Notes: a model not told the origin generated them from the sequence alone. A stretch of 64,000 nt of DNA from Bradyrhizobium jicamae (GCF_018130695.1 NZ_JAFCJX010000003.1:124001-188000); one strand, 5' to 3'. Positions 8,281-17,721 are shown, counted from the first letter of the stretch. Program-made: numbers and translations.

Positions 8281-10029
8281 TTAGCGCAGCGGCTTCTTGA
8301 GAAGCGAGAAGCGGTCGGGATCGAGGCCCATCGAGGGCTGCAGCATCGGCGCTTCGACGGGCGTCATCGGGCGCTGCATTGGCCGCTCATTAATGCCGGG
8401 ATCATTCGGAGCGGAATCGCGTTGCGAGGTTGCGCCGCGCCAGCGCTCCAGCACCGCGCTGACGAAATGCATGTCGTGGCCGGCCGAGACCGACGGCACG
8501 GTGGCGATGGTGGCTTCGCCGCGCGGCAATTGATGCGGCGGCACTTCCTTGAAGCGCAGGCGCGTCGGCAGCGCCACGCCTTCGCCGAACGCCAGCACCT
8601 CGCGGGTGCCGAGTGACGGCACAAAGGACAGCAGGTTCGCAGCCGCATCTGAGACCGCCGAGCGCAGCAGCGCCTGGTCGCGGTCGTTGGCGAGGCGCAT
8701 CGTGAACAGCGTGTTGCACTGGGAAATGATGGTCGCGTCGAGCTCGGCCGGACGCTGGGTGATCAGGCCGAGATAGACGCCGTATTTGCGGCCTTCCTTG
8801 GCGATGCGCGACACCGCCTTGCGGGTCGGACCGAAGCCGATATTGCGGTCGGCGGAGGCGTAACGGTGGGCTTCCTCGCAGACGAACAGCATCGGCGAGA
8901 CGCCGTCGCTCCACAGGCCGAAATCGAACGCCATGCGGCACAGCACCGACACCACGGAGTCGACGACTTCGGCCGGGAAGCCGGCGAGCTGCATGATGGT
9001 CATCGGCTTGCCGTTGGCCGGCAGGCGGAACAGATGGCTGATCACTTCCGCCATGGTGTCGCCGCCGACATTGGCGTTGTCGAACATGAAGGCGTAGCGC
9101 GGGTCGTTGCGCACCGCGTCGATGCGCGAGATCAGCTTGTGATAGATGATGCGCGAGGAGCGGTTCTCCAGCTTGCCCATGCGCTCGTCGATTAGCGAGA
9201 GCAGGTCGACCAGGCGGTACGGCACCGGCGTGTCGACGGTGTAGCCGATCTGCTTCGGGTCGATCCGCTTCAGTCCGAGGCCGACGCGGTCGGCGTTCTG
9301 GTACTGGGTGTAGATGCCCTTCGCCATCGGAATGACTTCGGCGAGGATGTCGAGCTCCTCGGCGACGCCGGGGCGGCCGGCGAACAGAACGTCGACGATC
9401 TCTTCGAAATTGAACAGCCAGAACGGCAGTTTCAGGTTGCGCGGGTTGAGCACCTGGGCGCGCTCGCCGAAGCAGCGGCCATATTCGTTATGGACGTCGA
9501 GCAGGAAGATGCGCAGGTTTGGGCGCGACTTCAGGATCTCGTTGAGCAGCAGCGAAACGCCGGTCGATTTGCCGACGCCGGTCGATCCGAGCACGGCGAA
9601 ATGCTTCGACAGCATCTCCTCGACGTCGACATAGGCGATGATCGAACGGTCCTGTTGCAGGGTGCCGACGTTGATTTGGTCCGATCCCGACGGCGCATAG
9701 ACCGTGCGCAGCTCCTGGCTGGTGATCAGCTCGACGGTGTCGCCGATGGTCGGATAATGGGTCACGCCGCGCTGGAATTTCGGCCGGTCGCCGCCCAGGA
9801 TCTCGCCAAGCAGGTCGACGGATGCAGTTGCCGAGTATTGGTCCGATACCGGCAGGTTCTCGCACGTCACCTCGGTGATCATGGCCACGATGACCGAGGA
9901 GGCGCAGCGCAGGCTGACGAAGCGGCCGACGGTGGCGCGCATCTCCGCGAGTGGGATCTGGTTGGCCGCAAGGAGCCCAACCCTGGCTTGCGAGCCGCGC
10001 ACGGAAATCACACGTCCAAAGGATGTCAC
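8281..10029 (-). CDS. HerA-like ATPase (DUF87 family)
   Basis: A 582-residue hexameric-type DNA translocase. An N-terminal HAS-barrel-like region (to about residue 110) precedes the ATPase core. Walker A is GSTGVGKST near residue 150, Walker B is MLFVCEEAH, and the downstream RKAVSRIAKEGRKYG and LITQRPAEL are typical of HerA. HerA usually works with the nuclease NurA in end resection or with partners in defence systems; no NurA-like gene is visible nearby. It appears to be transcribed alone, and its role here is unassigned. Confidence 0.82.
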   Translation of the reverse strand: MTSFGRVISVRGSQARVGLLAANQIPLAEMRATVGRFVSLRCASSVIVAMITEVTCENLPVSDQYSATASVDLLGEILGGDRPKFQRGVTHYPTIGDTVELITSQELRTVYAPSGSDQINVGTLQQDRSIIAYVDVEEMLSKHFAVLGSTGVGKSTGVSLLLNEILKSRPNLRIFLLDVHNEYGRCFGERAQVLNPRNLKLPFWLFNFEEIVDVLFAGRPGVAEELDILAEVIPMAKGIYTQYQNADRVGLGLKRIDPKQIGYTVDTPVPYRLVDLLSLIDERMGKLENRSSRIIYHKLISRIDAVRNDPRYAFMFDNANVGGDTMAEVISHLFRLPANGKPMTIMQLAGFPAEVVDSVVSVLCRMAFDFGLWSDGVSPMLFVCEEAHRYASADRNIGFGPTRKAVSRIAKEGRKYGVYLGLITQRPAELDATIISQCNTLFTMRLANDRDQALLRSAVSDAAANLLSFVPSLGTREVLAFGEGVALPTRLRFKEVPPHQLPRGEATIATVPSVSAGHDMHFVSAVLERWRGATSQRDSAPNDPGINERPMQRPMTPVEAPMLQPSMGLDPDRFSLLKKPLR

Positions 10030-10426
10030 GGATGTAAACCTGGCATGTCCTGAAATTCTGCTGGGCCTGATTTTCGGGGACGGGACTGGAGAAAGCGTTA
10101 AGTCGCCACGGTTCCGGTTTGGCTAAATCCGCGATATCTCCGTCAGGTTTTCGTTTACGATGCGGTCAAACCCGGCCTGGGGAACCGATTACGCTGGCTA
10201 ATCGCCACTTTCCGGCGGCATGGCGTTTGTTTCGGGATATTTCGGTTAGGGATTGATTCACCATTTCCGACGACGGCGCTGCCGCGTCCTCGGCATCGCC
10301 CGCATCGTGGTACCGCGCTGCGCGCGATGGACGAGTCGGGTATCGGATAACCGTTCGCTAACCGCAAGTTGTAACGCCCTTTCCATCTGTGCTGCGTAAC
10401 CATGCGGTGCGGGGGAGAAACAGCGC
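10030..10426. other. Intergenic region between divergent genes
   Basis: A stretch of 397 bp between the HerA gene (minus) and the GGDEF-EAL gene (plus). No convincing coding frame. It should hold both promoters. A good ribosome-binding site (GGGGGAGAAA, 10411-10420) precedes the GTG start at 10427. Confidence 0.5.
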
Positions 10427-12334
10427 GTGAGCATCGAGCACGGCAAGCCATCGCGGGGGAATGCTGGGGAGCCGGCCGTCGAGGCGGGCGCCACGAGGGG
10501 GCTTGCGTTCTGCGCCGGCATCCTGGTCGGCAGCCTGCTTGGGACTGCGACATCAGGCTGGAGCTTTCGCGAAGGCATGCTGATGACCGGCATGGTCATC
10601 CTGGCCGTGATCGTCGTCCTGCTGTTGAAGCGCCATCAGATCTCCGACGAGAAGCTCGCCGCCGAGCGGCGTCACCTCGCGACCGCCGTCAACAACATCC
10701 CGCAGGGGCTCGTGCTCTACGACGCGCAGGCGCGGATCATCATCTGCAACCAGCCCTACATCGAGATGTTCGGCCTCTCTCCCGACGTGGCAAAGCAGGG
10801 CTGCACGATGCAGCGGCTGATCGCTCATCGCCAGGAGACCGGCTCGTTCGACGGCGACGTCGATGAGTTCTGCAACGCCATCATCCGCACCGTCTCGCTC
10901 GGCAAGGCGACGCGTCAGCTGACGGAGGCGCCCGGCGGGCGCGCCATCGAGATCGTCAACAAGCCGCTGAAGGTCGGCGGCTGGGTCGCGACCATCGAGG
11001 ACATCACCGAGCGCACGCGGGCCGACGAGAAGATCGCGCATATGGCGCATTACGATGCGCTGACCACTCTGCCGAACCGCGTGCTGTTCCGCGAGCGGCT
11101 GGAGCAGGCGCTGAAGGCGATCCGGCCCGGCGAGCAGCTCGCCGTGATGTATATCGACATCGACGAGTTCAAGAGCGTCAACGACGCGCTCGGCCACCAG
11201 ATCGGGGATGAGCTGCTCAAGAGCATCGCCGATCGCCTGCGCTCGTGTCTCAGGGAGACCGACGTCACGGCACGGCTTGGCGGTGACGAGTTTGCGGTGA
11301 TCCAGACCGCCGTGCGCTCGCAGACCGAGACGATGCAATTGCTGGCCGCGATCTATCAGGCGATCCGTGAGCCGATGGAATGCGCTGGCCACTTGATCAC
11401 CACCGACGCCAGCATCGGCATCGCGATGGCGCCGGGCGATGGCCTCGATCTCGACGAGCTGCTGCGCAATGCGGACCTCGCACTCTACGGCGCCAAGGGC
11501 GACGGCCGGCGCACCTACCGCTTCTTCGAGGCCGGGATGGATGCCCGCGCCAAGGCGCGGCGCAGCCTCGAGCTCGAGCTGCGCCAGGCGATCTCCGATG
11601 GCGGTTTCGAGCTGCACTATCAGCCGCTCCTGCACCTGGAGCACGACAGGATCAGCTGCTGCGAGGCGCTGCTGCGCTGGCGGCATCCGGAGCGCGGCAT
11701 GATCTCGCCGGCCGATTTCATTCCTGTCGCCGAGGACACCGGCCTGATCAACGAGCTCGGCCACTGGGTGCTGAACACCGCCTGCGCCGAGGCCGTCAAC
11801 TGGCCGGATCATGTTCATGTCGCCGTCAACGTCTCGCCGATCCAGTTCAAGAGCCGGACGCTCGCGCTGAACGTCGCCGCCGCGCTCGCGGTCTCCGGCC
11901 TCCCAGCCTCGCGGCTCGAGCTCGAGATCACGGAGGCCGTGCTGATCCGCGACGACGAGGCGGCGCTCGACATGCTCTATCAATTGCACGAGCTCGGCGT
12001 TCGCATCGCGCTGGATGATTTCGGGACCGGCTATTCCTCGCTCAGCTATCTGCAACGCTTCCCGTTCGACAAGATCAAGATCGATCGGTCCTTCATCAAG
12101 GACCTCGCGAGTGCCGGCGCCTCGTCCGCGATCGTGCAGGCCGTGGTCAATATCGCCGCCGCCAGCGACATGAGCACGACTGCGGAGGGTGTCGAGACCG
12201 AGCAGCAGCGCAACTGGCTGCGCATCCTCGGCTGCACCGAGATGCAGGGCTTTCTGTTCAGCCGTCCGATCCCGGCGTCCGACATTCGGCCGTTCCTGCT
12301 GTCGTACGGCAGGAAGGCCGCATCGGTCGCCTGA
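10427..12334 (+). CDS. Membrane PAS-GGDEF-EAL protein (cyclic-di-GMP turnover)
   Basis: A 635-residue protein with a GTG start behind GGGGGAGAAA. Two hydrophobic segments (about residues 25-42 and 50-67) anchor it. A PAS-like region follows (about 80-195), then GGDEF and EAL domains. The GGDEF motif is intact (RLGGDEFAVI) with an RETD inhibitory-site motif five residues upstream. The EAL part keeps EALLRWRHP, ELEITE, DDFGTGYSS, TAEGVET and QGFLFSRP. Both synthesis and hydrolysis of c-di-GMP are therefore possible by motif; which dominates cannot be read from sequence. Confidence 0.9.
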   Translation: MSIEHGKPSRGNAGEPAVEAGATRGLAFCAGILVGSLLGTATSGWSFREGMLMTGMVILAVIVVLLLKRHQISDEKLAAERRHLATAVNNIPQGLVLYDAQARIIICNQPYIEMFGLSPDVAKQGCTMQRLIAHRQETGSFDGDVDEFCNAIIRTVSLGKATRQLTEAPGGRAIEIVNKPLKVGGWVATIEDITERTRADEKIAHMAHYDALTTLPNRVLFRERLEQALKAIRPGEQLAVMYIDIDEFKSVNDALGHQIGDELLKSIADRLRSCLRETDVTARLGGDEFAVIQTAVRSQTETMQLLAAIYQAIREPMECAGHLITTDASIGIAMAPGDGLDLDELLRNADLALYGAKGDGRRTYRFFEAGMDARAKARRSLELELRQAISDGGFELHYQPLLHLEHDRISCCEALLRWRHPERGMISPADFIPVAEDTGLINELGHWVLNTACAEAVNWPDHVHVAVNVSPIQFKSRTLALNVAAALAVSGLPASRLELEITEAVLIRDDEAALDMLYQLHELGVRIALDDFGTGYSSLSYLQRFPFDKIKIDRSFIKDLASAGASSAIVQAVVNIAAASDMSTTAEGVETEQQRNWLRILGCTEMQGFLFSRPIPASDIRPFLLSYGRKAASVA

Positions 12335-12429
12335 ACGGCGCGAACCATCCATCATCAGTGTGACGTCGGCCACGGAGCCTGCCGGGGCCAGCTGCCAATC
12401 TTGTGCCCGTGCAACAAGAGGGCCTCGCC

Positions 12430-12621
12430 ATGTACTTCCTGATCAACACGCTGCTCGTTCTTGCGATGGCGTTCTTCTTTTTCCTGCCGATGACGGATCA
12501 GCGCACCGCGCGGATGAAGCTCGGCATGGTCTGCGCGCTCGCCGTTGCGCTCACCGTCTCCGCCGTCTCGTCCCGCCCGCATGCGCCGGCGCCGATCACG
12601 GTGACGATGTCTCGGGGATAA
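12430..12621 (+). CDS. Small hydrophobic protein
   Basis: A 63-residue candidate starting MYFLINTLLVLAMAFFFF, with a second hydrophobic stretch about residues 30-46. An AAGAGGG ribosome-binding site lies 7 bp upstream of the ATG, which supports translation. It sits 95 bp after the GGDEF-EAL gene. Function unknown; it could be a small membrane partner or a chance frame. Confidence 0.45.
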   Translation: MYFLINTLLVLAMAFFFFLPMTDQRTARMKLGMVCALAVALTVSAVSSRPHAPAPITVTMSRG

Positions 12622-12674
12622 CCTTCGTCGTCCGAACCGCGAATTCCCGATGGCTGGTCTGCTCCACATTTTTG

Positions 12675-12709
12675 TTGACGTGACCTGATCTTTTGTACAG
12701 TAGTACAAA
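12675..12709 (+). promoter_or_regulatory. Probable promoter with 18-bp palindromic operator
   Basis: A -35-like TTGACG (12675-12680) is followed by the perfect inverted repeat TTTGTAC-AGTA-GTACAAA (12692-12709), which overlaps the likely -10 (TACAGT, 12696-12701). It lies 127 bp upstream of the dioxygenase start. The overlap with the -10 suggests repression by a dimeric regulator, perhaps GntR-like; no regulator gene is adjacent. Confidence 0.55.
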
Positions 12710-12835
12710 TAGGTGCGCAGCCGTTGCGCGCCGCACATTTTCGCATGTCTCGCGTCTGGTATTCTGGCGCCGGTGCGCCGCACCGCGCCCTGGTGCGGCG
12801 CGAGTCCGCGCTTGTCGCGGAGAGGAGACAGCCAG

Positions 12836-13792
12836 ATGCAGCCGGAACCGATCTTCGATCTCGCCCATCTCGGGCATATGGAATTGCTGACGCCCAAGCC
12901 CGACGAGAGCCTGAAGTTCTTCGTCGACGTCATGGGCATGACGGTCAGCGGCCAAAAGGGCGAGTCGGTCTATCTGCGCGGCTGGGACGACTATGAGCGC
13001 TACTCGCTGAAGCTCACGGCGTCGAACACCTCGGGCATGGAGCACATGGCGCTGCGCGCCCGCAGCCAGCAGGCGCTGGAGCGCCGTGTTGCTGCGCTGA
13101 AGGGCAGTGGCTTCGACATCGGCTGGGTCGACGGCGACATGGGGCAGGGCCCCGCGTTCCGCTGCCGCGATCCCGACGGCCATATCGTCGAGCTCTATTA
13201 CGAGACCGAATGGTACCAGGCGCCGGCCGAGCTGAAGCCCGCGCTGAAGAATCAGGCGCAGCGCTTCCCGGCGCGCGGCGTCAACGTCCGCCGGCTCGAC
13301 CACCTCAATTGCCTGGCCGTCGACATCAAGGCCAATCGCCTGTTCTTCGAGAACTACCTCGGCCTGCGCACCACCGAGCAGATCGTGCTCAACGACGGCA
13401 CGGAGGCGGCGATGTGGATGACGATGTCGAACAAAAGCTACGACTTCGCCTACACCCGTGACCACTACGGGCAGAAGGGGCGCTTCCACCACATCACCTA
13501 CGCGCTCGACAGCCGCGAAGAGATTCTTCGCGCGGCTGATATTTTCCTGGAGAACGGCATCCACATCGAGACCGGGCCGCACAAGCACGCGATCCAGCAG
13601 ACTTTCTTCCTCTATGTCTACGAGCCCGGCGGCAACCGCGTCGAGGTCGCCAACGCCGGCGCGCGCCTGATTCTCGCGCCGGACTGGAAGCCGATCGTGT
13701 GGACGGAGGAGGAGCGCAAGAAGGGCCAGGCCTGGGGGCTGAAGACGATCGAATCGTTCCACACCCACGGCACACCGCCGTTCAAGGGCTGA
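12836..13792 (+). CDS. Catechol 2,3-dioxygenase-type extradiol dioxygenase
   Basis: A 318-residue two-domain vicinal-oxygen-chelate enzyme. The start at 12836 follows a strong GGAGAGGAG site. Candidate Fe(II) ligands are His in the C-terminal domain (RRLDHLNC), His in RFHHITYAL and Glu in YEPGGNRVEV, matching the 2-His-1-carboxylate pattern of type I extradiol enzymes. It should open an aromatic diol ring. No other meta-cleavage genes are adjacent, so the substrate is uncertain. Confidence 0.85.
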   Translation: MQPEPIFDLAHLGHMELLTPKPDESLKFFVDVMGMTVSGQKGESVYLRGWDDYERYSLKLTASNTSGMEHMALRARSQQALERRVAALKGSGFDIGWVDGDMGQGPAFRCRDPDGHIVELYYETEWYQAPAELKPALKNQAQRFPARGVNVRRLDHLNCLAVDIKANRLFFENYLGLRTTEQIVLNDGTEAAMWMTMSNKSYDFAYTRDHYGQKGRFHHITYALDSREEILRAADIFLENGIHIETGPHKHAIQQTFFLYVYEPGGNRVEVANAGARLILAPDWKPIVWTEEERKKGQAWGLKTIESFHTHGTPPFKG

Positions 13793-13794
13793 GC

Positions 13795-14472
13795 TCAGGC
13801 GGCCTTTTCCGGCCTCACGGCGCGAAACTCGACGCCGTGCAGATGGATCGAGGGCGCGATGCCGAAATCGTTGCCGCCGAAGGCGTGCATGCGCCGGTGC
13901 AGTTCGTCGCGGGTGATGTTGAGCGGAATCTCGCAGATGTCGCGATAGGCCTGGCGCGAGTTGCGCTTGTTGCCCCAATAGACCGAGCGGCGCGGCAACG
14001 GCGTCGCCAGCGTCGCAAGCGTCGGGGCCATGTCCCAGAACAGCTTGACCAGATGGGTGTAGGTCAGGCTTTCAAGCGCAGCGACGTCGGTGCCTGCCGG
14101 AATCGGGAACGATGCCGTTTCGTTGATCGCGCCGGAATCGACGCGTTCGGCCATCTCGTGCAGCGTGATGCCGAACTGATCGATCTGGTCGTAGAGCGCA
14201 AAATGCGCGGGCGCCCAGCCCGGATATTGCGGTGGGCCGGGATGGAAATTGTAGGCGCCGTAGCCGAGCGCATTCAGCATCTGGCGCGGCACGACAACCG
14301 GCGTTGCGAAGCCGATCAGTCGCGCACGGTGCAGCGACGTCGGGCTGAGCTTGGCGAGATCCTCGGCGGTCTCGACCGCCGTGATCGCCAGGTCGGGACG
14401 GTGCCGGCGCAGCTTGGTCGTCAGCGGAGCTTGCTCCACTGCGCCCGTCAGCAGGATGATTGTGTCGAACAT
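13795..14472 (-). CDS. Formyltransferase family protein
   Basis: A 225-residue protein with the formyltransferase core: NFHPGPPQYPGWAPAHFAL carries the HPG-type motif, and ITLHEMAERVDSGAI matches the segment that follows in methionyl-tRNA formyltransferase-like enzymes. The ATG at 14472 is chosen for its GGCGGAGAA ribosome-binding site; the 40 codons upstream look untranslated. It lacks the C-terminal tRNA-binding domain of Fmt, so it is more likely a sugar- or metabolite-modifying enzyme. Confidence 0.7.
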   Translation of the reverse strand: MFDTIILLTGAVEQAPLTTKLRRHRPDLAITAVETAEDLAKLSPTSLHRARLIGFATPVVVPRQMLNALGYGAYNFHPGPPQYPGWAPAHFALYDQIDQFGITLHEMAERVDSGAINETASFPIPAGTDVAALESLTYTHLVKLFWDMAPTLATLATPLPRRSVYWGNKRNSRQAYRDICEIPLNITRDELHRRMHAFGGNDFGIAPSIHLHGVEFRAVRPEKAA

Positions 14473-14621
14473 CGTTTCTCCGCCGTGCCCGATTCCGGCC
14501 TCGGCCGACCATGTCGCCACATTCGTTAATTTCTCGTTAACCATAACCGGCCGGCCCGAGGTCGACCTTGCGGGCAGCGCGGCGCGCCCCATCTTCCGGG
14601 AGCCAATACCGGGGACGGCGC

Positions 14622-15830
14622 ATGCCCTTTCAGCCCGATTTCACCAGCGATGCCTTTTTTCGCGACCCTGCGGCCAGCATTGCCGCGCTGCGGGCCGAGG
14701 GGCCGCTGATCAAGACCCGGTTCCCGATCGTGGGCCGGGTCTGGATCACCACGACTTACGAGACGACCGCCGCCGTCCTGAAGGACGGCGCAACCTTCAC
14801 GCTGCGCAAGGAGGGCGGCGCCGTCGCCGGGCTCAGCTGGTGGGTGCCGAGATCGTTCGCGGTGCTCGCCAACAACATGCTGACCATGGACGAGCCTGAC
14901 CATGCCAGGCTGCGCGGCATCGTCGACGAGGCGTTCCGCCGCCGCGCGGTGCTCGACATGGAGCCGCACATCCGCGCCATCGCCGATCGGTTGGCCGACG
15001 ACCTGTTTGCTGAAGGCAGTCCTGCCGATCTGGTGCAGCGCTATGCGCGCATCCTGCCGCTGTCTGTGATCTCCGAGCTGCTGGGCCTGCCGACCGAGGA
15101 TCGACCCAAATTCATCGCCTGGGCCAATTCGATGTCGCAGCTGCGCAGCGCCTTCAGCCTGCTGCGCATGATCGGCAGCGTCAGGAAGATGCGCCGCTAT
15201 TTCGAGGAGCGCCTGCGCATCGCGCGCGAGCAGGGCGGCGAGGGGCTGATCGCCGAGCTCGTGCAGGTCGAGAAGGAGCGCGGACGCATCAGCGCTGACG
15301 AGATGGTCTCGATGATATTCCTGCTGCTCGCCGCGGGATCGGAGACGACCACGCATCTGATCAGCGGCTCGGTCTATGAGCTGCTGAAGGACCCCGCGCG
15401 GCGCGACTGGCTGGCAGCGGATTGGGGACGCGTCGGGCTTGCGGTCGAGGAATTCTTGCGCTTCGTCTCGCCGGTGCAGTTTTCCAAGCCGCGCTACGTG
15501 CGGCGGGACATCGAGCTCGACGGTGTGCAACTGCGCAAGGGCGACCGCGTCATGGTGATGATCGCGGCCGCCAATCTCGATTCGCAGGCCCATGATCATC
15601 CCGGACGAATGGATCTCGAACGCAGGCCGAACCGGCACATCTCGTTCGGCACCGGCATCCATTTCTGCCTCGGCCATCAGCTCGCGCGCATCGAGGCCGC
15701 CTGCGCGCTGCAGGCGCTGTTCACGCGCTGGCCAAGATTGCAGCTCGCGGTCGATCCGTCGCAGATCCATTGGCGCGGCCGGCCAGGCATTCGCTCGATC
15801 GCCAAACTGCCCGTCGTCGCGGGCAATTGA
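14622..15830 (+). CDS. Cytochrome P450
   Basis: A 402-residue soluble P450. The I-helix oxygen-binding motif is AAGSETTTH. An ExxR motif is in EEFLRF. The heme-binding loop is FGTGIHFCLGHQLAR with the proximal Cys. Bacterial class I P450s need a ferredoxin and reductase, and none is encoded beside it. The substrate is unknown. Confidence 0.92.
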   Translation: MPFQPDFTSDAFFRDPAASIAALRAEGPLIKTRFPIVGRVWITTTYETTAAVLKDGATFTLRKEGGAVAGLSWWVPRSFAVLANNMLTMDEPDHARLRGIVDEAFRRRAVLDMEPHIRAIADRLADDLFAEGSPADLVQRYARILPLSVISELLGLPTEDRPKFIAWANSMSQLRSAFSLLRMIGSVRKMRRYFEERLRIAREQGGEGLIAELVQVEKERGRISADEMVSMIFLLLAAGSETTTHLISGSVYELLKDPARRDWLAADWGRVGLAVEEFLRFVSPVQFSKPRYVRRDIELDGVQLRKGDRVMVMIAAANLDSQAHDHPGRMDLERRPNRHISFGTGIHFCLGHQLARIEAACALQALFTRWPRLQLAVDPSQIHWRGRPGIRSIAKLPVVAGN

Positions 15831-15917
15831 TCGCGGACAACGCGGCGGATCATTGCGGACGATCCGGCATTTGATGCTAGGCTCGGGCGCAATAATAAAC
15901 GTCACGGGAAAACGTCG

Positions 15918-17195
15918 ATGAGCGAACAGACGACGGACAAGCGCGTGCGAGAGGCGTCTCGCAGGCATTTCCTTCAGGCGGGTGCGGCACTGGCCGGCGG
16001 CTCTGCGGTGGCAGGGCTCGGTGGCACGACGGCGCTCGCTGACAACGGGGCCAACCTGCCGCCGAACGTCCCTGAATGGATGAAGACGCCCGGCGATCCC
16101 ATGGGCAGCCAGCCCTATGGCGCGCCGTCGGCTTACGAGAAGGGCGTCGTCAAGAATATCTCCAAGACGCTGCCGCAATATATTTCCGCCTCGGGCCGCA
16201 CGCCGCTGCAAGAGCTCGACGGCATCATCACGCCGAACGGCCTGTTCTACGAACGCCATCACGGCGGCGTGCCGACCATCGATCCGGCGCAGCACCGGCT
16301 GATGCTGCATGGGATGGTCGATCGTCCGCTGGTGTTCACCATGGAGGACATCCGCCGCTTTCCCTCGCAGTCGCGCATTCATTTCATCGAATGCTCCGGC
16401 AATCCCGTCTACACGAAGCCGTACGGCAAGACGGCCTCCGATCTGTGCGGGCTCGTCAGTTGCGCGGAATGGACCGGCGTGCCGTTGAAAACCGTGCTGA
16501 ACGAGGCCGGGCTGCAGCCGGGCGCGAAATGGATCGTCGCCGAGGGCGCCGATGCAGCGGCGCTGACGCGGAGCATTCCGATCGAGAAATGCCTCGACGA
16601 TGCCATGCTGGTCTACAGCCAGAACGGCGAGCGACTGCGGCCGCAGCAGGGCTATCCGCTGCGGCTGCTGCTGCCGGGCTTCGAAGGCAACATGAACGTG
16701 AAATGGCTGCGCCGCCTCAAGGTCGTCGCCGAGCCCGTCTATTCGCGCGAGGAGACGTCGAAATATACCGACCTGATGCCTGATGGTACGTCGCGTGAAT
16801 TCACCTTCACCATGGAAGCCAAGTCGATCATCACGCGGCCCTCGGGCGGACAGAAGCTCGGCGCGCCCGGCTTTCACGAAATCACCGGCATCGCCTGGAG
16901 CGGACACGGTAAGATCAAGCGGGTGGAGGTGTCGGTCGACGAAGGTCGGAACTGGCAGAGTGCGGAGCTGCAGGAGCCGGTGCTGACGCGGGCGCTGACC
17001 CGCTTCCGCCTGCCGTGGCAGTGGGACGGCAAGCCGGCGCTGATCCAGAGCCGCGCCGTCGACGAAACCGGTTACGTGCAGCCGACCTTGGCGGAATTGC
17101 TGGCGGTGCGCGGCGCCAATCATTTCTACCACAACAACGCGATCTGGCCGTGGCGCATCGATGGCAGTGGCGAGGTGAGCAATGGCCAGGCGTGA
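15918..17195 (+). CDS. soxC: Sulfane dehydrogenase subunit SoxC (molybdopterin enzyme)
   Basis: A 425-residue periplasmic sulfite-oxidase-family protein. A Tat signal (SRRHFLQAG near residue 15, then a hydrophobic stretch to about residue 42) directs export. The Mo-ligand Cys is in FIECSGN and the dimerisation domain occupies the C-terminal third. The blocks YERHHGGVP and HFYHNNAIWPWRI are SoxC-typical. It overlaps soxD by 14 bp. The soxXYZAB genes are not in the window. Confidence 0.9.
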   Translation: MSEQTTDKRVREASRRHFLQAGAALAGGSAVAGLGGTTALADNGANLPPNVPEWMKTPGDPMGSQPYGAPSAYEKGVVKNISKTLPQYISASGRTPLQELDGIITPNGLFYERHHGGVPTIDPAQHRLMLHGMVDRPLVFTMEDIRRFPSQSRIHFIECSGNPVYTKPYGKTASDLCGLVSCAEWTGVPLKTVLNEAGLQPGAKWIVAEGADAAALTRSIPIEKCLDDAMLVYSQNGERLRPQQGYPLRLLLPGFEGNMNVKWLRRLKVVAEPVYSREETSKYTDLMPDGTSREFTFTMEAKSIITRPSGGQKLGAPGFHEITGIAWSGHGKIKRVEVSVDEGRNWQSAELQEPVLTRALTRFRLPWQWDGKPALIQSRAVDETGYVQPTLAELLAVRGANHFYHNNAIWPWRIDGSGEVSNGQA

Positions 17196-17721
17196 GCTGC
17201 GGATCGCCGCACTTCTGATCGTGGCCGCAACGGTTGCTGCGCGGGCGGAGGAGCGCTTCGGCATCGGCCGCGCGGCGACGCCGGCCGAGATCGCCGGCTG
17301 GAACATCGACATCGGCCGCGACGGCGAGAATCTGCCGCCGGGCAGCGGTAGCGTCGCGCGGGGCCGCACAGTGTTCGCAGAGCAATGTGCCGCGTGTCAC
17401 GGCGCCGAGGGGCAGGGCGCGGTGGGCGACCGGCTGGTCGGCGGGCAGGGCACGCTCGCCAGCGCCAAACCGGTGCGCACCGTCGGCAGCTACTGGCCCT
17501 ACGCGCCGACGCTGTTCGACTACATCCGCCGCGCGATGCCGCAGAACGCGCCGCAATCGCTCAGCGACGACGACGTCTACGCCGTCTCTGCCTACATCCT
17601 CAATCTCAACGGCATCGTGGCAGCCGATGCCGTGCTCGATGCGAAAACGCTGGCCGGCATCAGGATGCCAAACCGCGCGAGCTTCGTCGCCGACCCGCGG
17701 CCGGATGTGCATAACCATTGA
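17182..17721 (+). CDS. soxD: Cytochrome c subunit SoxD (single-heme form)
   Basis: A 179-residue exported cytochrome c with an N-terminal signal peptide and one heme site, CAACH at residues 69-73; the axial Met is probably in RRAMPQN. It overlaps soxC by 14 bp, so the two form the SoxCD sulfane dehydrogenase. It is much shorter than the classical diheme SoxD and has only one heme motif. The 3' end overlaps the convergent acyltransferase gene by 62 bp. Confidence 0.85.
   Translation: MARRELRIAALLIVAATVAARAEERFGIGRAATPAEIAGWNIDIGRDGENLPPGSGSVARGRTVFAEQCAACHGAEGQGAVGDRLVGGQGTLASAKPVRTVGSYWPYAPTLFDYIRRAMPQNAPQSLSDDDVYAVSAYILNLNGIVAADAVLDAKTLAGIRMPNRASFVADPRPDVHNH

Noticed and set aside
10553-12373. 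Open frame of about 600 codons on the minus strand
   Set aside because: Antisense to the GGDEF-EAL gene with intact motifs; composition is typical of a codon-position shadow.
14526-17369. Long open frame of over 900 codons on the minus strand
   Set aside because: It lies antisense to the P450 and soxC genes, which have full family motifs; its translation is Arg/His-rich without any recognisable domain. It is a high-GC shadow.
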